Assembly (NCBI RefSeq): GCF_023073715.1
Contig: NZ_JADPKA010000006.1
Location: 186,001-250,000, forward strand
Source: Bradyrhizobium sp. 164
Lineage (GTDB): Bacteria > Pseudomonadota > Alphaproteobacteria > Rhizobiales > Xanthobacteraceae
Direction: 5' to 3'
Length of the DNA stretch: 64,000 nucleotides
Part shown: positions 50,424-58,844 of the stretch, piece after piece
How the letters are laid out: the number at the start of each line of letters is the position of its first letter
How positions within the stretch are numbered: the first letter of the stretch is position 1
Position numbers and translations under genes: made by a program
The notes under the pieces: model-generated
Database searches by the model: none
The model's input: only the letters and a program-made list of their open reading frames with translations
What the model was told of the DNA's origin: nothing

Positions 50424-50531
50424 CTTTCCGCTCCGCAAGACTCGCGCAACCCTGCAACCGCTGCGCGGGCTTTTCATGTGGTGCACTGTCTTGGGCGTGT
50501 ATCGTACGGTGTAATTCAGCCGCGCGGCCGA

Positions 50532-51479
50532 TTAACCAACCGTAAGGTCACTGATCGCAATTTCGCTAACTGCGCTTTCAAACTCATACGGCGCAAACGT
50601 GGACATTAGCAATACGGTGTCGGCGTCAAGGTCTTCATCCGCACGCTTAATCAACGCAAGCCAACACCCCGTCGCCGCGAGCTTGCACGCGAGCCAAGCG
50701 AGTTCGTTTGCCGTCGGAGTACGGCCGAATACACCATGCGCCACCGCGACGAAGCCGCTGCTATTGTCGTCGCCATCGGCAATCTCTCCGATGGAGTGAT
50801 ACTTGCGGTCTTCGCCCAACTCATAGATTTTGGTCGGCTTCTCGCTGCGGCTCGCAAGATTATACACCATGAAAGTGCGCGGCCGATGCGCGGTCAGCAC
50901 GCGCTCGTAGTCGCGCCGCTTCGCGTAAAACATCCCGGCGAAGAACTGTGGCAGCTTGGCATGTGGCGCGACGCGCAAGATTTCCCTCTCGCCAGACTCG
51001 CAGTGTTCCAAATGCAATTCAATTCCGCGCCGGCCCGCGCCCGGCATTTGCAGGCCGCTGCCTGAGAAATAGAATGGCAGTTCGGACAGGCCGGTTTTCG
51101 GCACGATCACGCCATCAAGGCCGCGTTTACGAAGGGCTGTGAAGAAGTGTGCCACATCATCGGGTGTCGCGCCCGGCGGTAGGGTGCCGGAACCGAGATG
51201 GGTTTTGCGATCCGGAGAAAGCACATAGACCTCGCGAAGGTCCTGGCCCCTCGCGCCGCAGTACGCAGCAAACGCTTCGACTTCTTTCCGCCTGGCCCAC
51301 CAAAACTTGATGGACTCGACATCCGACACGTTGACGCCTGTAGAAAGTGCGATGACGTGGTCTTTGCCAGCGGTGTCGCGCCAGCGAAAATTGAGGGCCT
51401 TCCAAGGCTCGCCCTTACCGAAGGCGGGCGGTTGCTTGATCTTCACCACCCGCCGCACCGGCTTCATAATGAGGGTCAT
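50532..51479 (-). CDS. Uncharacterised 315-aa element protein
   Basis: A 315-aa protein from the ATG at 51479, whose first bases overlap the stop of the HTH gene (ATGA). I recognise no domain. The sequence is mixed with no signal peptide or membrane helix; segments such as FRWRDTAGKDHVIALSTGVN, FWWARRKEVEAFAAYCGARG and GVIVPKTGLSELPFYFSG are distinctive. It precedes the helicase gene by 108 bases (or 45 to the longer start), so it may assist replication, for example as a priming or loading partner. That is inference from position. An in-frame reading upstream to 51890 is a shadow of the two HTH-side genes. Confidence 0.7.
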   Translation of the reverse strand: MTLIMKPVRRVVKIKQPPAFGKGEPWKALNFRWRDTAGKDHVIALSTGVNVSDVESIKFWWARRKEVEAFAAYCGARGQDLREVYVLSPDRKTHLGSGTLPPGATPDDVAHFFTALRKRGLDGVIVPKTGLSELPFYFSGSGLQMPGAGRRGIELHLEHCESGEREILRVAPHAKLPQFFAGMFYAKRRDYERVLTAHRPRTFMVYNLASRSEKPTKIYELGEDRKYHSIGEIADGDDNSSGFVAVAHGVFGRTPTANELAWLACKLAATGCWLALIKRADEDLDADTVLLMSTFAPYEFESAVSEIAISDLTVG

Positions 51480-51688
51480 TGCTCGAATCCCTTGCGCCGA
51501 CGATACCACCGCCTGCAATTGCGCTTGTAGTACTCCACCGTATGCCGAGCGAAGAGCTTGCGCGCCCCGTCGCGCGCTTCGACCGGCGGAAACGCGGGAT
51601 CGGCGCTCGAAAGCTGGTAAGTATAAGCCAGACTCTTGTCGAGCACGCGCGCGACGTCTTGAAAGCCAATGAGCCGGTCCCGTCTCAT
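51476..51688 (-). CDS. AlpA/excisionase-like HTH protein
   Basis: A 70-aa small DNA-binding protein. RLIGFQDVARVLDKSLAYTY (about 4-23) followed by FPPVEARDGARKLFARHTVE is the pattern of AlpA/MerR-like HTH regulators: helix-turn-helix, then a wing. Such proteins activate or excise P4-type elements. It overlaps both neighbours by four bases (ATGA), so it is tightly coupled. Confidence 0.78.
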   Translation of the reverse strand: MRRDRLIGFQDVARVLDKSLAYTYQLSSADPAFPPVEARDGARKLFARHTVEYYKRNCRRWYRRRKGFEQ

Positions 51689-51933
51689 TTGCGCACCTGC
51701 ATCTTCGCGAACGCGCCGCGGGCGATGCCCGCCAAGGCGTGCGGCCTCTCCGGAACGGGTTCATTGACGTTCTGCCGAAGCTCCATATTGACGCGGAGGC
51801 GTTCCGGCTCGGGTACGTCTTCGACACGCGCGACGCCAGCGACTGCAAGAAAGAACGCCCGCAGAGCTTCGGGCCCATTTGCCTCCGCATAGTAGGCGGC
51901 TGACGCTTTGATGCGATCTACCGAACAACGCAT
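51685..51933 (-). CDS. Small element protein of unknown function
   Basis: An 82-aa protein starting at the ATG at 51933, with AAGGAG upstream. It is alanine- and arginine-rich (MRCSVDRIKASAAYYAEANG and following). No family was recognised. It overlaps the HTH gene by four bases and probably belongs to the same regulatory/replication operon. A longer reading to 52035 lacks support. Confidence 0.65.
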   Translation of the reverse strand: MRCSVDRIKASAAYYAEANGPEALRAFFLAVAGVARVEDVPEPERLRVNMELRQNVNEPVPERPHALAGIARGAFAKMQVRK

Positions 51934-52125
51934 TTGAAAAACTCCTTGGTGTTGAAAAGAGGTTGGCCGGGGCGCGCATTCGAAGGCAACACGTCCCCGG
52001 CCGGAGTTTCGATGGGCGCCACCATTTACGCCCATCGGCTAGTTCGCCTCCGGTAATCAGGCACAACCTGCGCGCCCACTGTCAAATAAACGCGCGGAAA
52101 ACCCATGGTGCGGTGGGCGAAGCGA

Positions 52126-53187
52126 TCAGGACGATGACCCGGTCACCGCACGGCAAAGCGTTGCAGGCTGCACACACAAAGGAAGCGGGTTGGACTGCGC
52201 TTCAATTTCCATGGACTTGCCCATCCTATCCGGTGCGCTCTTTGCGTACTTTGGCAAGCCGGGCGTGTTCACCGTCTCGATGTAGTCGGCCGGTGCGAAC
52301 GCCTCCACGTACAATTGCGGCGCGTTGACGAAGAAGAATCGCGCTTCATCGGGATCGATGAAGATTTCCCCGTTGTCGCTGCCTCGATAATTCTCCCACA
52401 GCACCCCGCCGAATTCGAACACACCATAAGCGTAGTTCGCACCGAGCACAGTTGCCGCTGCCTCCGTTCCGATCCATGCGTCTTTCACGTCCTGCCGAGA
52501 CACCAACTTGTCGAAGAAGTTGTCACCGACAAAGGCCCATACCAACGCATCTTGCGTCAGCAGCGTCTTAGCGGCTCGGCGCATATAACGCGCGAGCCCT
52601 TGGCACTTAACCCGAATCTCGCTTGGGCCTGTCGCGAGGCTATCAAGGTCAAAATCGAACGTCTGGGGCTGCGCAAGGCCATCCGAATTCAAGAAGCCGA
52701 ATGCTTCATAGGAATCCAGCAGCACCGAGCCATCGGCGTCCGTCGTGACACCCTTGAGCGCACCGAGCCGGTGGTTTTCGAGCGTGTAGTCTAGCCTGCG
52801 CGACATCTTCGTGAGGACTTCGTTCAGTTTTGCTTCCACGGTCAAAAGCACATCTGCGCTGCCGAATTGTCGAACGCTCTGCACCGATTCGGTGTAGATC
52901 GTATCTTCGACCTGCAAGTGAGGAACCTTGAAACTATGAAGCGTCCGCCTGTCGCCCACCAGCTTCTCGGCCGGTGCTCCGCGCGGCCGAGTCTGGATCA
53001 ACTCCAGCGTCTCGCCGACGCGCTCGATGGCGATAGACAACGTGCTGATGGGCTTGGAGACTTTGGAGTCCGCAAAGACAAGCTGACCGGCACGACCGGG
53101 AATGTGATCCACATCGTTGATGGCGGCGGTGAGCGAAGACAGTTCGAACGCGTCGCCGGAGAACGGGTCTGCAATTTCGTTCGGCAT
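52126..53187 (-). CDS. Major capsid protein E-like
   Basis: A 353-aa protein with the pattern of the phage major capsid protein E (lambda gpE) family: N-terminal DPFSGDAFELSSLTAAIND, ARGAPAEKLVGDRRTLHSFKVPH-like middle, MSRRLDYTLENHRLGALKGV and late EFGGVLWENYRGSDNGEIFI. The start at 53187 follows AGGAAG. No terminase, portal, protease, connector or tail gene is found in the element. It may build a small capsid, interfere with a helper's capsid, or be a remnant. Confidence 0.82.
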   Translation of the reverse strand: MPNEIADPFSGDAFELSSLTAAINDVDHIPGRAGQLVFADSKVSKPISTLSIAIERVGETLELIQTRPRGAPAEKLVGDRRTLHSFKVPHLQVEDTIYTESVQSVRQFGSADVLLTVEAKLNEVLTKMSRRLDYTLENHRLGALKGVTTDADGSVLLDSYEAFGFLNSDGLAQPQTFDFDLDSLATGPSEIRVKCQGLARYMRRAAKTLLTQDALVWAFVGDNFFDKLVSRQDVKDAWIGTEAAATVLGANYAYGVFEFGGVLWENYRGSDNGEIFIDPDEARFFFVNAPQLYVEAFAPADYIETVNTPGLPKYAKSAPDRMGKSMEIEAQSNPLPLCVQPATLCRAVTGSSS

Positions 53188-53239
53188 GGTAGAGCTTCCT
53201 TGAAATGGTTGTTAGTGTGAAACTGTCTTTAGCGCCGCG

Positions 53240-54145
53240 TTATTCGACGCGGAGCGAGAGCACCGCGAGTACGGAGCAATCTGGACGATGGTGCCCCACG
53301 CCCCCTTCGGCGATTACGGTTTCGACAGCCGCTGCCTCAAGACGTTCGGCCACTTCGATTTCAGATTCCAATTTGGCAAGGCGTTCCGCCTGATCTTCAC
53401 GCGACATCGCTTCTGGGAATGCGCCCGCGTTAAAGTCGATCAGCTTCGAAATCTCGCGCTTCAATTGGTCGCGCATCAGAAAGGCGACAACAGCAAGCGC
53501 ATCCGGTACACGGGTCCTGGCCGCGTGAATTTCGTGCTGGGGCCACGTGATGCTCGCGCCATGGAACATCGCGAAGGTCCGCGGAAGGCGATCGGCCAGC
53601 TTGTCAATCTCACCGTGCGCTGCCGCCTTGACTTCGGCGGCCGTGTGCGGCGCTTTGGCCACTGCGGTGCGTTCGGCGATCAGGTCTAACGTTTCGGCGC
53701 GGAGCCGGTCCAACGCGTCAACCGTGCGCTCCGATTTGCCGAGCACTACGGGCGGGCGCTCCACCGCAACCAACTTCTTGCCCTTGAACTGCTCAAGCTC
53801 GCGCTCGATGCGCGCCGCAGTCAACCGCGGGAGGGCGGTGGTTGCCGCTAGCAGCGCCTTGCGCTCCCGGATCGCATCGACGGCCTCACTCGCAGCTCCG
53901 AGCCGCGCCGTGTCGCGTTCCTTGACGACGGAAATATTACCGTCGCCGTCCGTTTGGCGATCTTCACGCACTAGCCTACTATCCTTGTCGGCTTTCGCGA
54001 GCCGCTGAAATTCCTGCACGGCCTCGAATTCTTGGCGAGTAAGCTCTTGTGACTCAGCCGCGCGGCGGCGGGCGGCGTCGGCAATCGCGCCGTCATCAAC
54101 TGCAATGCGCGCTAGAATTTTTTGGGCGGACGTTGGCAACGGCAT
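53240..54145 (-). CDS. Coiled-coil element protein, possible scaffold
   Basis: A 301-aa acidic/basic, strongly helical protein (QKILARIAVDDGAIADAARR, LEQFKGKKLVAVERPP, REDQAERLAKLESEIEVAERL-like heptads). The start at 54145 has GGAGTT upstream. No family was recognised. It lies 52 bases upstream of the capsid-E-like gene on the same strand; scaffold or head-decoration roles are plausible from location and helicity but unproved. Confidence 0.65.
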   Translation of the reverse strand: MPLPTSAQKILARIAVDDGAIADAARRRAAESQELTRQEFEAVQEFQRLAKADKDSRLVREDRQTDGDGNISVVKERDTARLGAASEAVDAIRERKALLAATTALPRLTAARIERELEQFKGKKLVAVERPPVVLGKSERTVDALDRLRAETLDLIAERTAVAKAPHTAAEVKAAAHGEIDKLADRLPRTFAMFHGASITWPQHEIHAARTRVPDALAVVAFLMRDQLKREISKLIDFNAGAFPEAMSREDQAERLAKLESEIEVAERLEAAAVETVIAEGGVGHHRPDCSVLAVLSLRVE

Positions 54146-54198
54146 CGGGTAACTCCAAAAATCAGATGCCTTCTATAGAACTCACCTTTTCCGCAAAA

Positions 54199-54573
54199 TC
54201 AGCAAGTCTTCACTAAATTTAGTTTGGCGCGCTGCCTCATTTCCTCATTCACATCCGAGCGCGTGCGCTTCAGCGCGGCATTATCGAGTACGGATTCTTT
54301 ATAGCCCCAAACCTCACACGCTGCCCGGAGCGCGTCATTTGGTGTCGCGCCCAAGAGCATCCGCTTTTCTACATCCTGAACTGCATCCGCGAGGCGCTGG
54401 ACTTTCGGCGATGCGCGCCGCGGCGGGATTGGATTCAGGATGCAAAAGCGTGCCGCATCACGAAGCGGAGCAGGCACAGGCTCGCCGCTTGCGACCAATT
54501 CGGCAAACGGCATGCGGCGTACCGCGAGGGACGCCGCAATCGCGCGCTCCCAAGTTTCGAAGTGGGCGAGCAT
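54199..54573 (-). CDS. Hypothetical element protein
   Basis: A 124-aa protein from the ATG at 54573 (MLAHFETWERAIAAS); a TTG at 54588 would extend it by five residues. It is helical and arginine-rich, with PPRRASPKVQRLADAVQDVE in the middle. No family was recognised. It is downstream of the small HTH gene and upstream of the coiled-coil gene, all leftward, so it is likely co-transcribed. A small-terminase function was considered, but there is no evidence. Confidence 0.6.
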   Translation of the reverse strand: MLAHFETWERAIAASLAVRRMPFAELVASGEPVPAPLRDAARFCILNPIPPRRASPKVQRLADAVQDVEKRMLLGATPNDALRAACEVWGYKESVLDNAALKRTRSDVNEEMRQRAKLNLVKTC

Positions 54574-54597
54574 CGCCAAATTCACCAATTTGATGAA

Positions 54598-54786
54598 TCA
54601 GGCGGCTTCGCCGCGACATTTCCTAATCGAACGGCCGGTGACGATGGTGCGGGAGCCCAACTTCACAATATCAAGGCGGCCTTGCTGGACCAGTTTATAG
54701 AAAGTGCCGCGTGAGATGCGCAGATGATCGCGGCAAGCTTCGTTGACGGTATAGCAGCGATCGTCGAAAGGAATGGGATCGGACAT
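54598..54786 (-). CDS. Excisionase-like HTH protein
   Basis: A 62-aa protein from the ATG at 54786 with GGAG upstream. YTVNEACRDHLRISRGTFYK and LVQQGRLDIVKLGSRTIVTG are the classic excisionase/MerR-family HTH_17 pattern, with a recognition helix and a wing. It lies just downstream of the integrase region and likely controls recombination direction. Confidence 0.8.
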   Translation of the reverse strand: MSDPIPFDDRCYTVNEACRDHLRISRGTFYKLVQQGRLDIVKLGSRTIVTGRSIRKCRGEAA

Positions 54787-55027
54787 GGCGAGGCTCCAGC
54801 AATGCCACGAGGCATCGCGCACTAGGAGTGCCCGGCCTTATTCTGCCGGTGGAATTCAGGGGCCAAGGTCCCCGGACGCGACCCCGCACGTTCGCGCGCC
54901 CTGTTGTCATCGCCGCATCGAGCGGCGCCTTGCGAATGACGCGGGGTTGTTTCGCCCCGCTCGCGCCTGTTTAAGCGTGTCTGGCCCTGATTAAAAGTAA
55001 CAGTAGAGGGGCCGCAACTAACGATCG

Positions 55028-56212
55028 CTAGGCGCCAAGATATTCTGTCCAATCGGTTAGGACGGCGCGGCGCTTTTCAAGCGAGTCGCCGCGACGGTAT
55101 GCGGCTTCCGCCTTGTTGCCGACGACGTGCGCCAAGCAAAACTCGCGCGTCTCTGCGTCGTACGGTGTAGTTTCACCGCACCAATCGGAGAAGGCGGAGC
55201 GGAAGCCGTGCACAGTGACGCCTTTGTGCATCCCACGCAACAATTCGAGCATGCTCATGTTGGAAAGCGGCTTGCCACGGTGCGCGCCCGGAAAAACGAA
55301 TTCGTTGGGCTGCGCGCTCGGTGTGCGCAGCGATTCCAAGATAGAGATCGCGCGATCAGACAGGGGCACGCGATGTTCCTTGGCCGCCTTCATTCGCGCC
55401 GCGGGCACGGTCCAAAGCTTCCGCTCAAGATCAACTTCCATCCACCGCGCGCCGATCGTCTCGCCCGTGCGGGCGACGCATAGAATCGTGAACTCCAACG
55501 CGCGCGCGGAGATACTGTTGCGCTTGCGTAAATCGGACATGAAGGCGGGAAGCTTCGGATATGGAATCGCCTTGTGATTGGCGGCCCTTTCGCGCTTCTT
55601 CGAAAGGAGCTTGTCCAGATGGCCCGTCCACGCCGCCGGATTGTCACCGCCGCGAAGCTTGTCGACCTTTGCGGCATCAAGAATACGAGCGATGCGACCT
55701 CGGAGGCGCGAGGCGGTTTCGCGCTTGGTGTCCCAAATGGGGCGCAACACAGAGAGCACGTCCTCTGTGCTGATTTGGTCCAGCGGCTTTGACCGCAGTG
55801 CCTTAGCGTACTCTTCGAGGGTCATTTTCCATTGCGCGATGTGCTTTGGATTTTTCGCCTCGCGCTCAATGACGTTCTTGACGAACCGATCAGCATACGT
55901 GCCGAAGGGTTCGCTTACCGCAGCGCGCCGGTTGCGCTTATCGGTGAGCGGGTCGATTCCATCGGATAGCAGTGAACGCGCGGCTGCGGCCTTGCGGCGG
56001 GCTTCGGCGAGACTGACGCCCGCTTTGCCAGCAGAGCCCAATCCCATCTCCCGCGGACGGCCCGTCGCGCGGTCCTTGTAAAGGAAAGTCCAGCGGCGCT
56101 GCCCCTCAATGCCGACATTGAGGTACAGGTTCCCGCCGTCCGCGTATCTGCCCGGCGCAAGGTCCTTGGCCCTCACGGTGGTAGGCGAAAGGCGGTCGAA
56201 TACGCGAGCCAT
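55028..56212 (-). CDS. int: P4-type tyrosine recombinase (integrase)
   Basis: A 394-aa integrase with the DUF4102 N-terminal arm-binding domain (LAPGRYADGGNLYLNVGIEG). The catalytic set is R248 (ARTGETIGARW), K275 (RMKAAKEHRVPLS), H335-x-x-R338 (VHGFRSAF), H362 (LAHVVGNK) and the nucleophile Y372 (AYRRGDSLEKRR). It starts 190 bases from the tRNA repeat and reads away from it. The gene is intact. A repeat pair at 56256-56277 sits just upstream, perhaps letting the protein control its own gene. Confidence 0.95.
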   Translation of the reverse strand: MARVFDRLSPTTVRAKDLAPGRYADGGNLYLNVGIEGQRRWTFLYKDRATGRPREMGLGSAGKAGVSLAEARRKAAAARSLLSDGIDPLTDKRNRRAAVSEPFGTYADRFVKNVIEREAKNPKHIAQWKMTLEEYAKALRSKPLDQISTEDVLSVLRPIWDTKRETASRLRGRIARILDAAKVDKLRGGDNPAAWTGHLDKLLSKKRERAANHKAIPYPKLPAFMSDLRKRNSISARALEFTILCVARTGETIGARWMEVDLERKLWTVPAARMKAAKEHRVPLSDRAISILESLRTPSAQPNEFVFPGAHRGKPLSNMSMLELLRGMHKGVTVHGFRSAFSDWCGETTPYDAETREFCLAHVVGNKAEAAYRRGDSLEKRRAVLTDWTEYLGA

Positions 56213-56255
56213 CAGCCGACTCCATCAAGTGGGCGCGAGTGTTCGCCGCACCATC

Positions 56256-56277
56256 TGGCCCTACCATTGGCCCTACC
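56256..56277 (+). other. Putative integrase arm site, right
   Basis: A 22-base sequence beginning TGGCCCTACC and ending ATTGGCCCTACC. It matches 42664-42685 at 20 of 22 positions, lies just before the integrase start and 124 bases from the tRNA repeat. Confidence 0.6.
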
Positions 56278-56400
56278 GCATTCGCTTGACAAGGGCGAAC
56301 AACGCTGAATAGGCGAAAACGCAGAAAGACGGTTAAGCCTTGAACTACAAGGCATTCCTAGACGTTGGCGAATTCGGATAAGCAGCCATGAACAACCATC

Positions 56401-56414
56401 TGGCGGAGAGAGTG
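56401..56414 (+). other. Right attachment repeat (att), within tRNA-Ser
   Basis: TGGCGGAGAGAGTG, the reverse complement of the tRNA-Ser 3' end including CCA; identical to 42588-42601. Confidence 0.85.
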
Positions 56415-56490
56415 GGATTCGAACCCACGGTACGGTTTCCCGCACACACGCTTTCCAAGCGTGCGCCTTAAGCCACTCGGCCATCTCTCC
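56401..56490 (-). tRNA. tRNA-Ser (GGA)
   Basis: 90 bases read leftward from GGAGAGATGGCCGAGTGGCT, with anticodon loop TTGGAAA (anticodon GGA), a long variable arm (type II tRNA), T-loop GGTTCGAATCC and an encoded CCA. The acceptor stem GGAGAGA pairs with TCTCTCC. It remains intact after integration because the att core restores its 3' end. Confidence 0.95.
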
Positions 56491-56685
56491 GGAGCGCCCT
56501 CTCTTGAAGGGGCGCCGACGATTTTGCAAGGGATCGCGGTAAAATCGGGTGAAATTTTCCGCAACATATTGGATTTACGAGAGAATATCTCGCGCCGGCC
56601 AACGTCCTGACGCGCCGGTCGGCTGAACCATCGGTGGGTTTGGGGCGACGATTCACGTGAGGACGCCAGACATGCCAGGGACGCC

Positions 56686-57027
56686 ATGACCATCTGCAAG
56701 ACCATCACCGCGCTGAGCTTGATTTCGGGCTTGGGTATCGCCCTCGCCGCGCCGGCCCTGGCGCAGGTCTGCACGCGGCAGGGCGTCGATGTGAGCTGCG
56801 ACGACGGGCGGCGCGGAATGCTGTCGGGCGATACCATCATCTGGCCGGACGGCACGCGCTCGAGCGCCTCGCCGCATCCGAGCGTGATCATCGGCAAAAA
56901 AAGCTCAGTGCATGTCGGGCCAGGCGTGTTCGTCGGTCAGGGTAAGGGTATGGCGCCGATGGATGATCCGAACGCGCCGAACAAGCGGCAGTGCGCGATT
57001 CTGGATGGCGTGTCGTATTGTTATTGA
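56686..57027 (+). CDS. Small secreted protein of unknown function
   Basis: A 113-aa protein with a clear signal peptide (ALSLISGLGIALAAPALAQ, cleavage after ALA). The mature part has four cysteines (CTRQG, SCDDG, RQCAI, SYCY) that may form two disulfides, and a glycine-rich middle. No family was recognised. It begins about 195 bases from the tRNA and is convergent with otsA. Confidence 0.75.
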   Translation: MTICKTITALSLISGLGIALAAPALAQVCTRQGVDVSCDDGRRGMLSGDTIIWPDGTRSSASPHPSVIIGKKSSVHVGPGVFVGQGKGMAPMDDPNAPNKRQCAILDGVSYCY

Positions 57028-57053
57028 CGCCGCGGGCCGCCCTCGCAGTGCAC

Positions 57054-57136
57054 CGTCATGCCCCAGGCTTGTCCCGGGCATTCACGTTCAAGCCGAGGCG
57101 TCAGACGTGGATGGCCGGGACAGGCCCGGCCTGACG
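57054..57136. repeat. Imperfect palindromic intergenic repeat
   Basis: CGTCATGCCCCAGGCTTGTC at the left is mirrored by GACAGGCCCGGCCTGACG at the right, with a variable centre. Such units with matching ends are common between genes in bradyrhizobia and may act as terminators between convergent transcripts. Confidence 0.65.
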
Positions 57137-57141
57137 AGACC

Positions 57142-58605
57142 TTAGATCAACCTCACGCCTGAGATCGCCGACTTCAGCCAACGTAGCGCCTGCGGCGGTT
57201 GCGCGGCAAGCGGCGCGACAGCGGCCTTCTCCGTCCGGCACTTCTCGAGCTCAGCCACGAAATCGGCGGACCATTGCTGGATGGTGTGGCCGCGCAGCTT
57301 CTTCATCATCGCGTCCCAGCGCATCTTGCGCTCGGTGAGCGGCATTGAGGCCGCGACGGCGATCGCGCGCGCCATGCCGTCGATGTCGTGCGGATTGACC
57401 AGCAAGGCGGTGTCGAGCTCGTTGGCCGCGCCCGCGAACTTCGACAGCACCAGCACGCCGGGATCGGCCGGGTTTTGCGCGGCGACATATTCCTTGGCGA
57501 CGAGGTTCATGCCGTCATGCAGCGGCGTTACCACGCCAATCTGCGCGGTGCGGTAGAGGCCTGCGAGCACGGCCTGGCTGAAGCCCTTGTTGAGGTAGCG
57601 GATCGGCGTCCAGTCCACTTCGCCGTGGCGACCATTGACGTCGGTGACGAGACGAGCGACCTCGTTCTGGAGGTTGCCATAGGCCTCGATGCCACCCCGC
57701 GAGGGATTCGCGATCTGGAGCAGCGAAATGCTGCGCGCAAACTGCGGCTGCTCGGTCCAGAGCCGGTCGAACGCGCTGATGCGGTTGACGAGGCCTTTCG
57801 AATAATCAAGGCGATCGACGCCGATCGCGAGGCGCTCGCCGTTGAGGCTGCGCCGCAACCGAGACACGTCGGGATGCGACACCGATTTCGCGGCATAAGC
57901 TGCGAACTTTTCCGCATCGATGCCGATCGGAAACACTTCACAGCGGGTGCGGCCATGCTGAGAGATCGCAACACCGTTCTCAACGGCGAGGCCGAGCTCA
58001 CCGCCGACATAACCGAGGAAGTTCTGGCAATCCTCATTGGTCTGGAAGCCGAGCAGATCGTAGGCCAGCATCGCCGTGATCAGCTCGCGATGATTGGGCA
58101 CGCCCTGCATCACCGCGGCGACCGGCCACGGCGTATGAAGGAAGAAACCGATCGGATCATCGACGCCGAGATCGCGCAATTCCGCACCGAGCGCAAGGAA
58201 GTGATAATCCTGCACCCAGAACGCAGTTTTTGCTTTTCGGAAGCGCATCAAGGCGCGCGCCATGAAGGCGTTGACCTCGCGATAGCTGACATAATCCTCG
58301 CGCGAGACGCGGATCAGATCGCTGCGCGAATGCAGTGCCGGCCATAACGCCGAATTGGCAAAGCCTTCGTAATAGCCGCCGTAATGCGCCGCCGGCAGAT
58401 CCAACGTCGCAATCGCGCCCGACCCCAGCGCTTCGATCTCGGCGAACGGTTCCTTCTGATGGCCATCGCGCACGCGGCCTGAAGAACCCACCCAAATAGC
58501 TCCCGAATGTTCCACGACCGGCAGCAAGGCCGCCGCGAGGCCACCCGTCATGGGCTCATTGGGTTTGCCGCGCGCGACGCGATTTGAAACGACGACTAAG
58601 TTCAC
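57142..58605 (-). CDS. otsA: Trehalose-6-phosphate synthase
   Basis: Joins UDP-glucose and glucose-6-phosphate to trehalose-6-phosphate. The 487-aa GT20 enzyme has VVSNRVARGK at the N-terminus, GFFLHTPWP, VGVDRLDYSKG-like (AIGVDRLDYSKGLVNRISAF) and HDGMNLVAKEYVAAQ, the sugar-nucleotide site. It lies downstream of otsB on the same strand, separated by 239 bases, so it may have its own promoter as well. Confidence 0.95.
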   Translation of the reverse strand: MNLVVVSNRVARGKPNEPMTGGLAAALLPVVEHSGAIWVGSSGRVRDGHQKEPFAEIEALGSGAIATLDLPAAHYGGYYEGFANSALWPALHSRSDLIRVSREDYVSYREVNAFMARALMRFRKAKTAFWVQDYHFLALGAELRDLGVDDPIGFFLHTPWPVAAVMQGVPNHRELITAMLAYDLLGFQTNEDCQNFLGYVGGELGLAVENGVAISQHGRTRCEVFPIGIDAEKFAAYAAKSVSHPDVSRLRRSLNGERLAIGVDRLDYSKGLVNRISAFDRLWTEQPQFARSISLLQIANPSRGGIEAYGNLQNEVARLVTDVNGRHGEVDWTPIRYLNKGFSQAVLAGLYRTAQIGVVTPLHDGMNLVAKEYVAAQNPADPGVLVLSKFAGAANELDTALLVNPHDIDGMARAIAVAASMPLTERKMRWDAMMKKLRGHTIQQWSADFVAELEKCRTEKAAVAPLAAQPPQALRWLKSAISGVRLI

Positions 58606-58844
58606 AGGCCGTCCCCTCCTGTTTCATTCCACCCGTTTAACTGCCGTTCATCAATATGGTTCCTGATCATCGTTTCAACGAATTGAAACCAAAATCAGGC
58701 GTGCGCGTTGGAACTGGTTTCGCTCGCGGAACCAAGGATTTCAGCGCAAAGAGAGCTCGTGCGCCCGGAATTGCGCAGGATGCATTGCGATGCGCCACGA
58801 AAGGGTGTCGCGCATTGTGTTTGCGAAGTGGCGCTGCCTTTGTT

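Larger units (their letters stand above)
42588..56414. mobile_element. Integrated element at tRNA-Ser(GGA), P4/satellite-like
   Basis: A 13.8-kb block from one 14-bp repeat (TGGCGGAGAGAGTG) at 42588 to its twin at 56401-56414, the latter being the 3' end of tRNA-Ser with its encoded CCA. It holds a P4-type integrase at the tRNA end, HTH regulators, a capsid-like gene, a primase/helicase-like gene, one cargo-like gene and a SIR2 defence gene. The left part is visibly richer in A+T than the flanks. It ends cleanly between LysR and the tRNA. Confidence 0.88.

Noticed and set aside
51480..51890. N-terminal extension of the 315-aa element protein.
   Set aside because: It is arginine/serine-rich and lies over two other short genes with good ribosome sites and ATGA overlaps.
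54199..54573. A small terminase subunit in the element.
   Set aside because: Size alone suggested it, but no HTH or terminase pattern is evident and no large subunit accompanies it.
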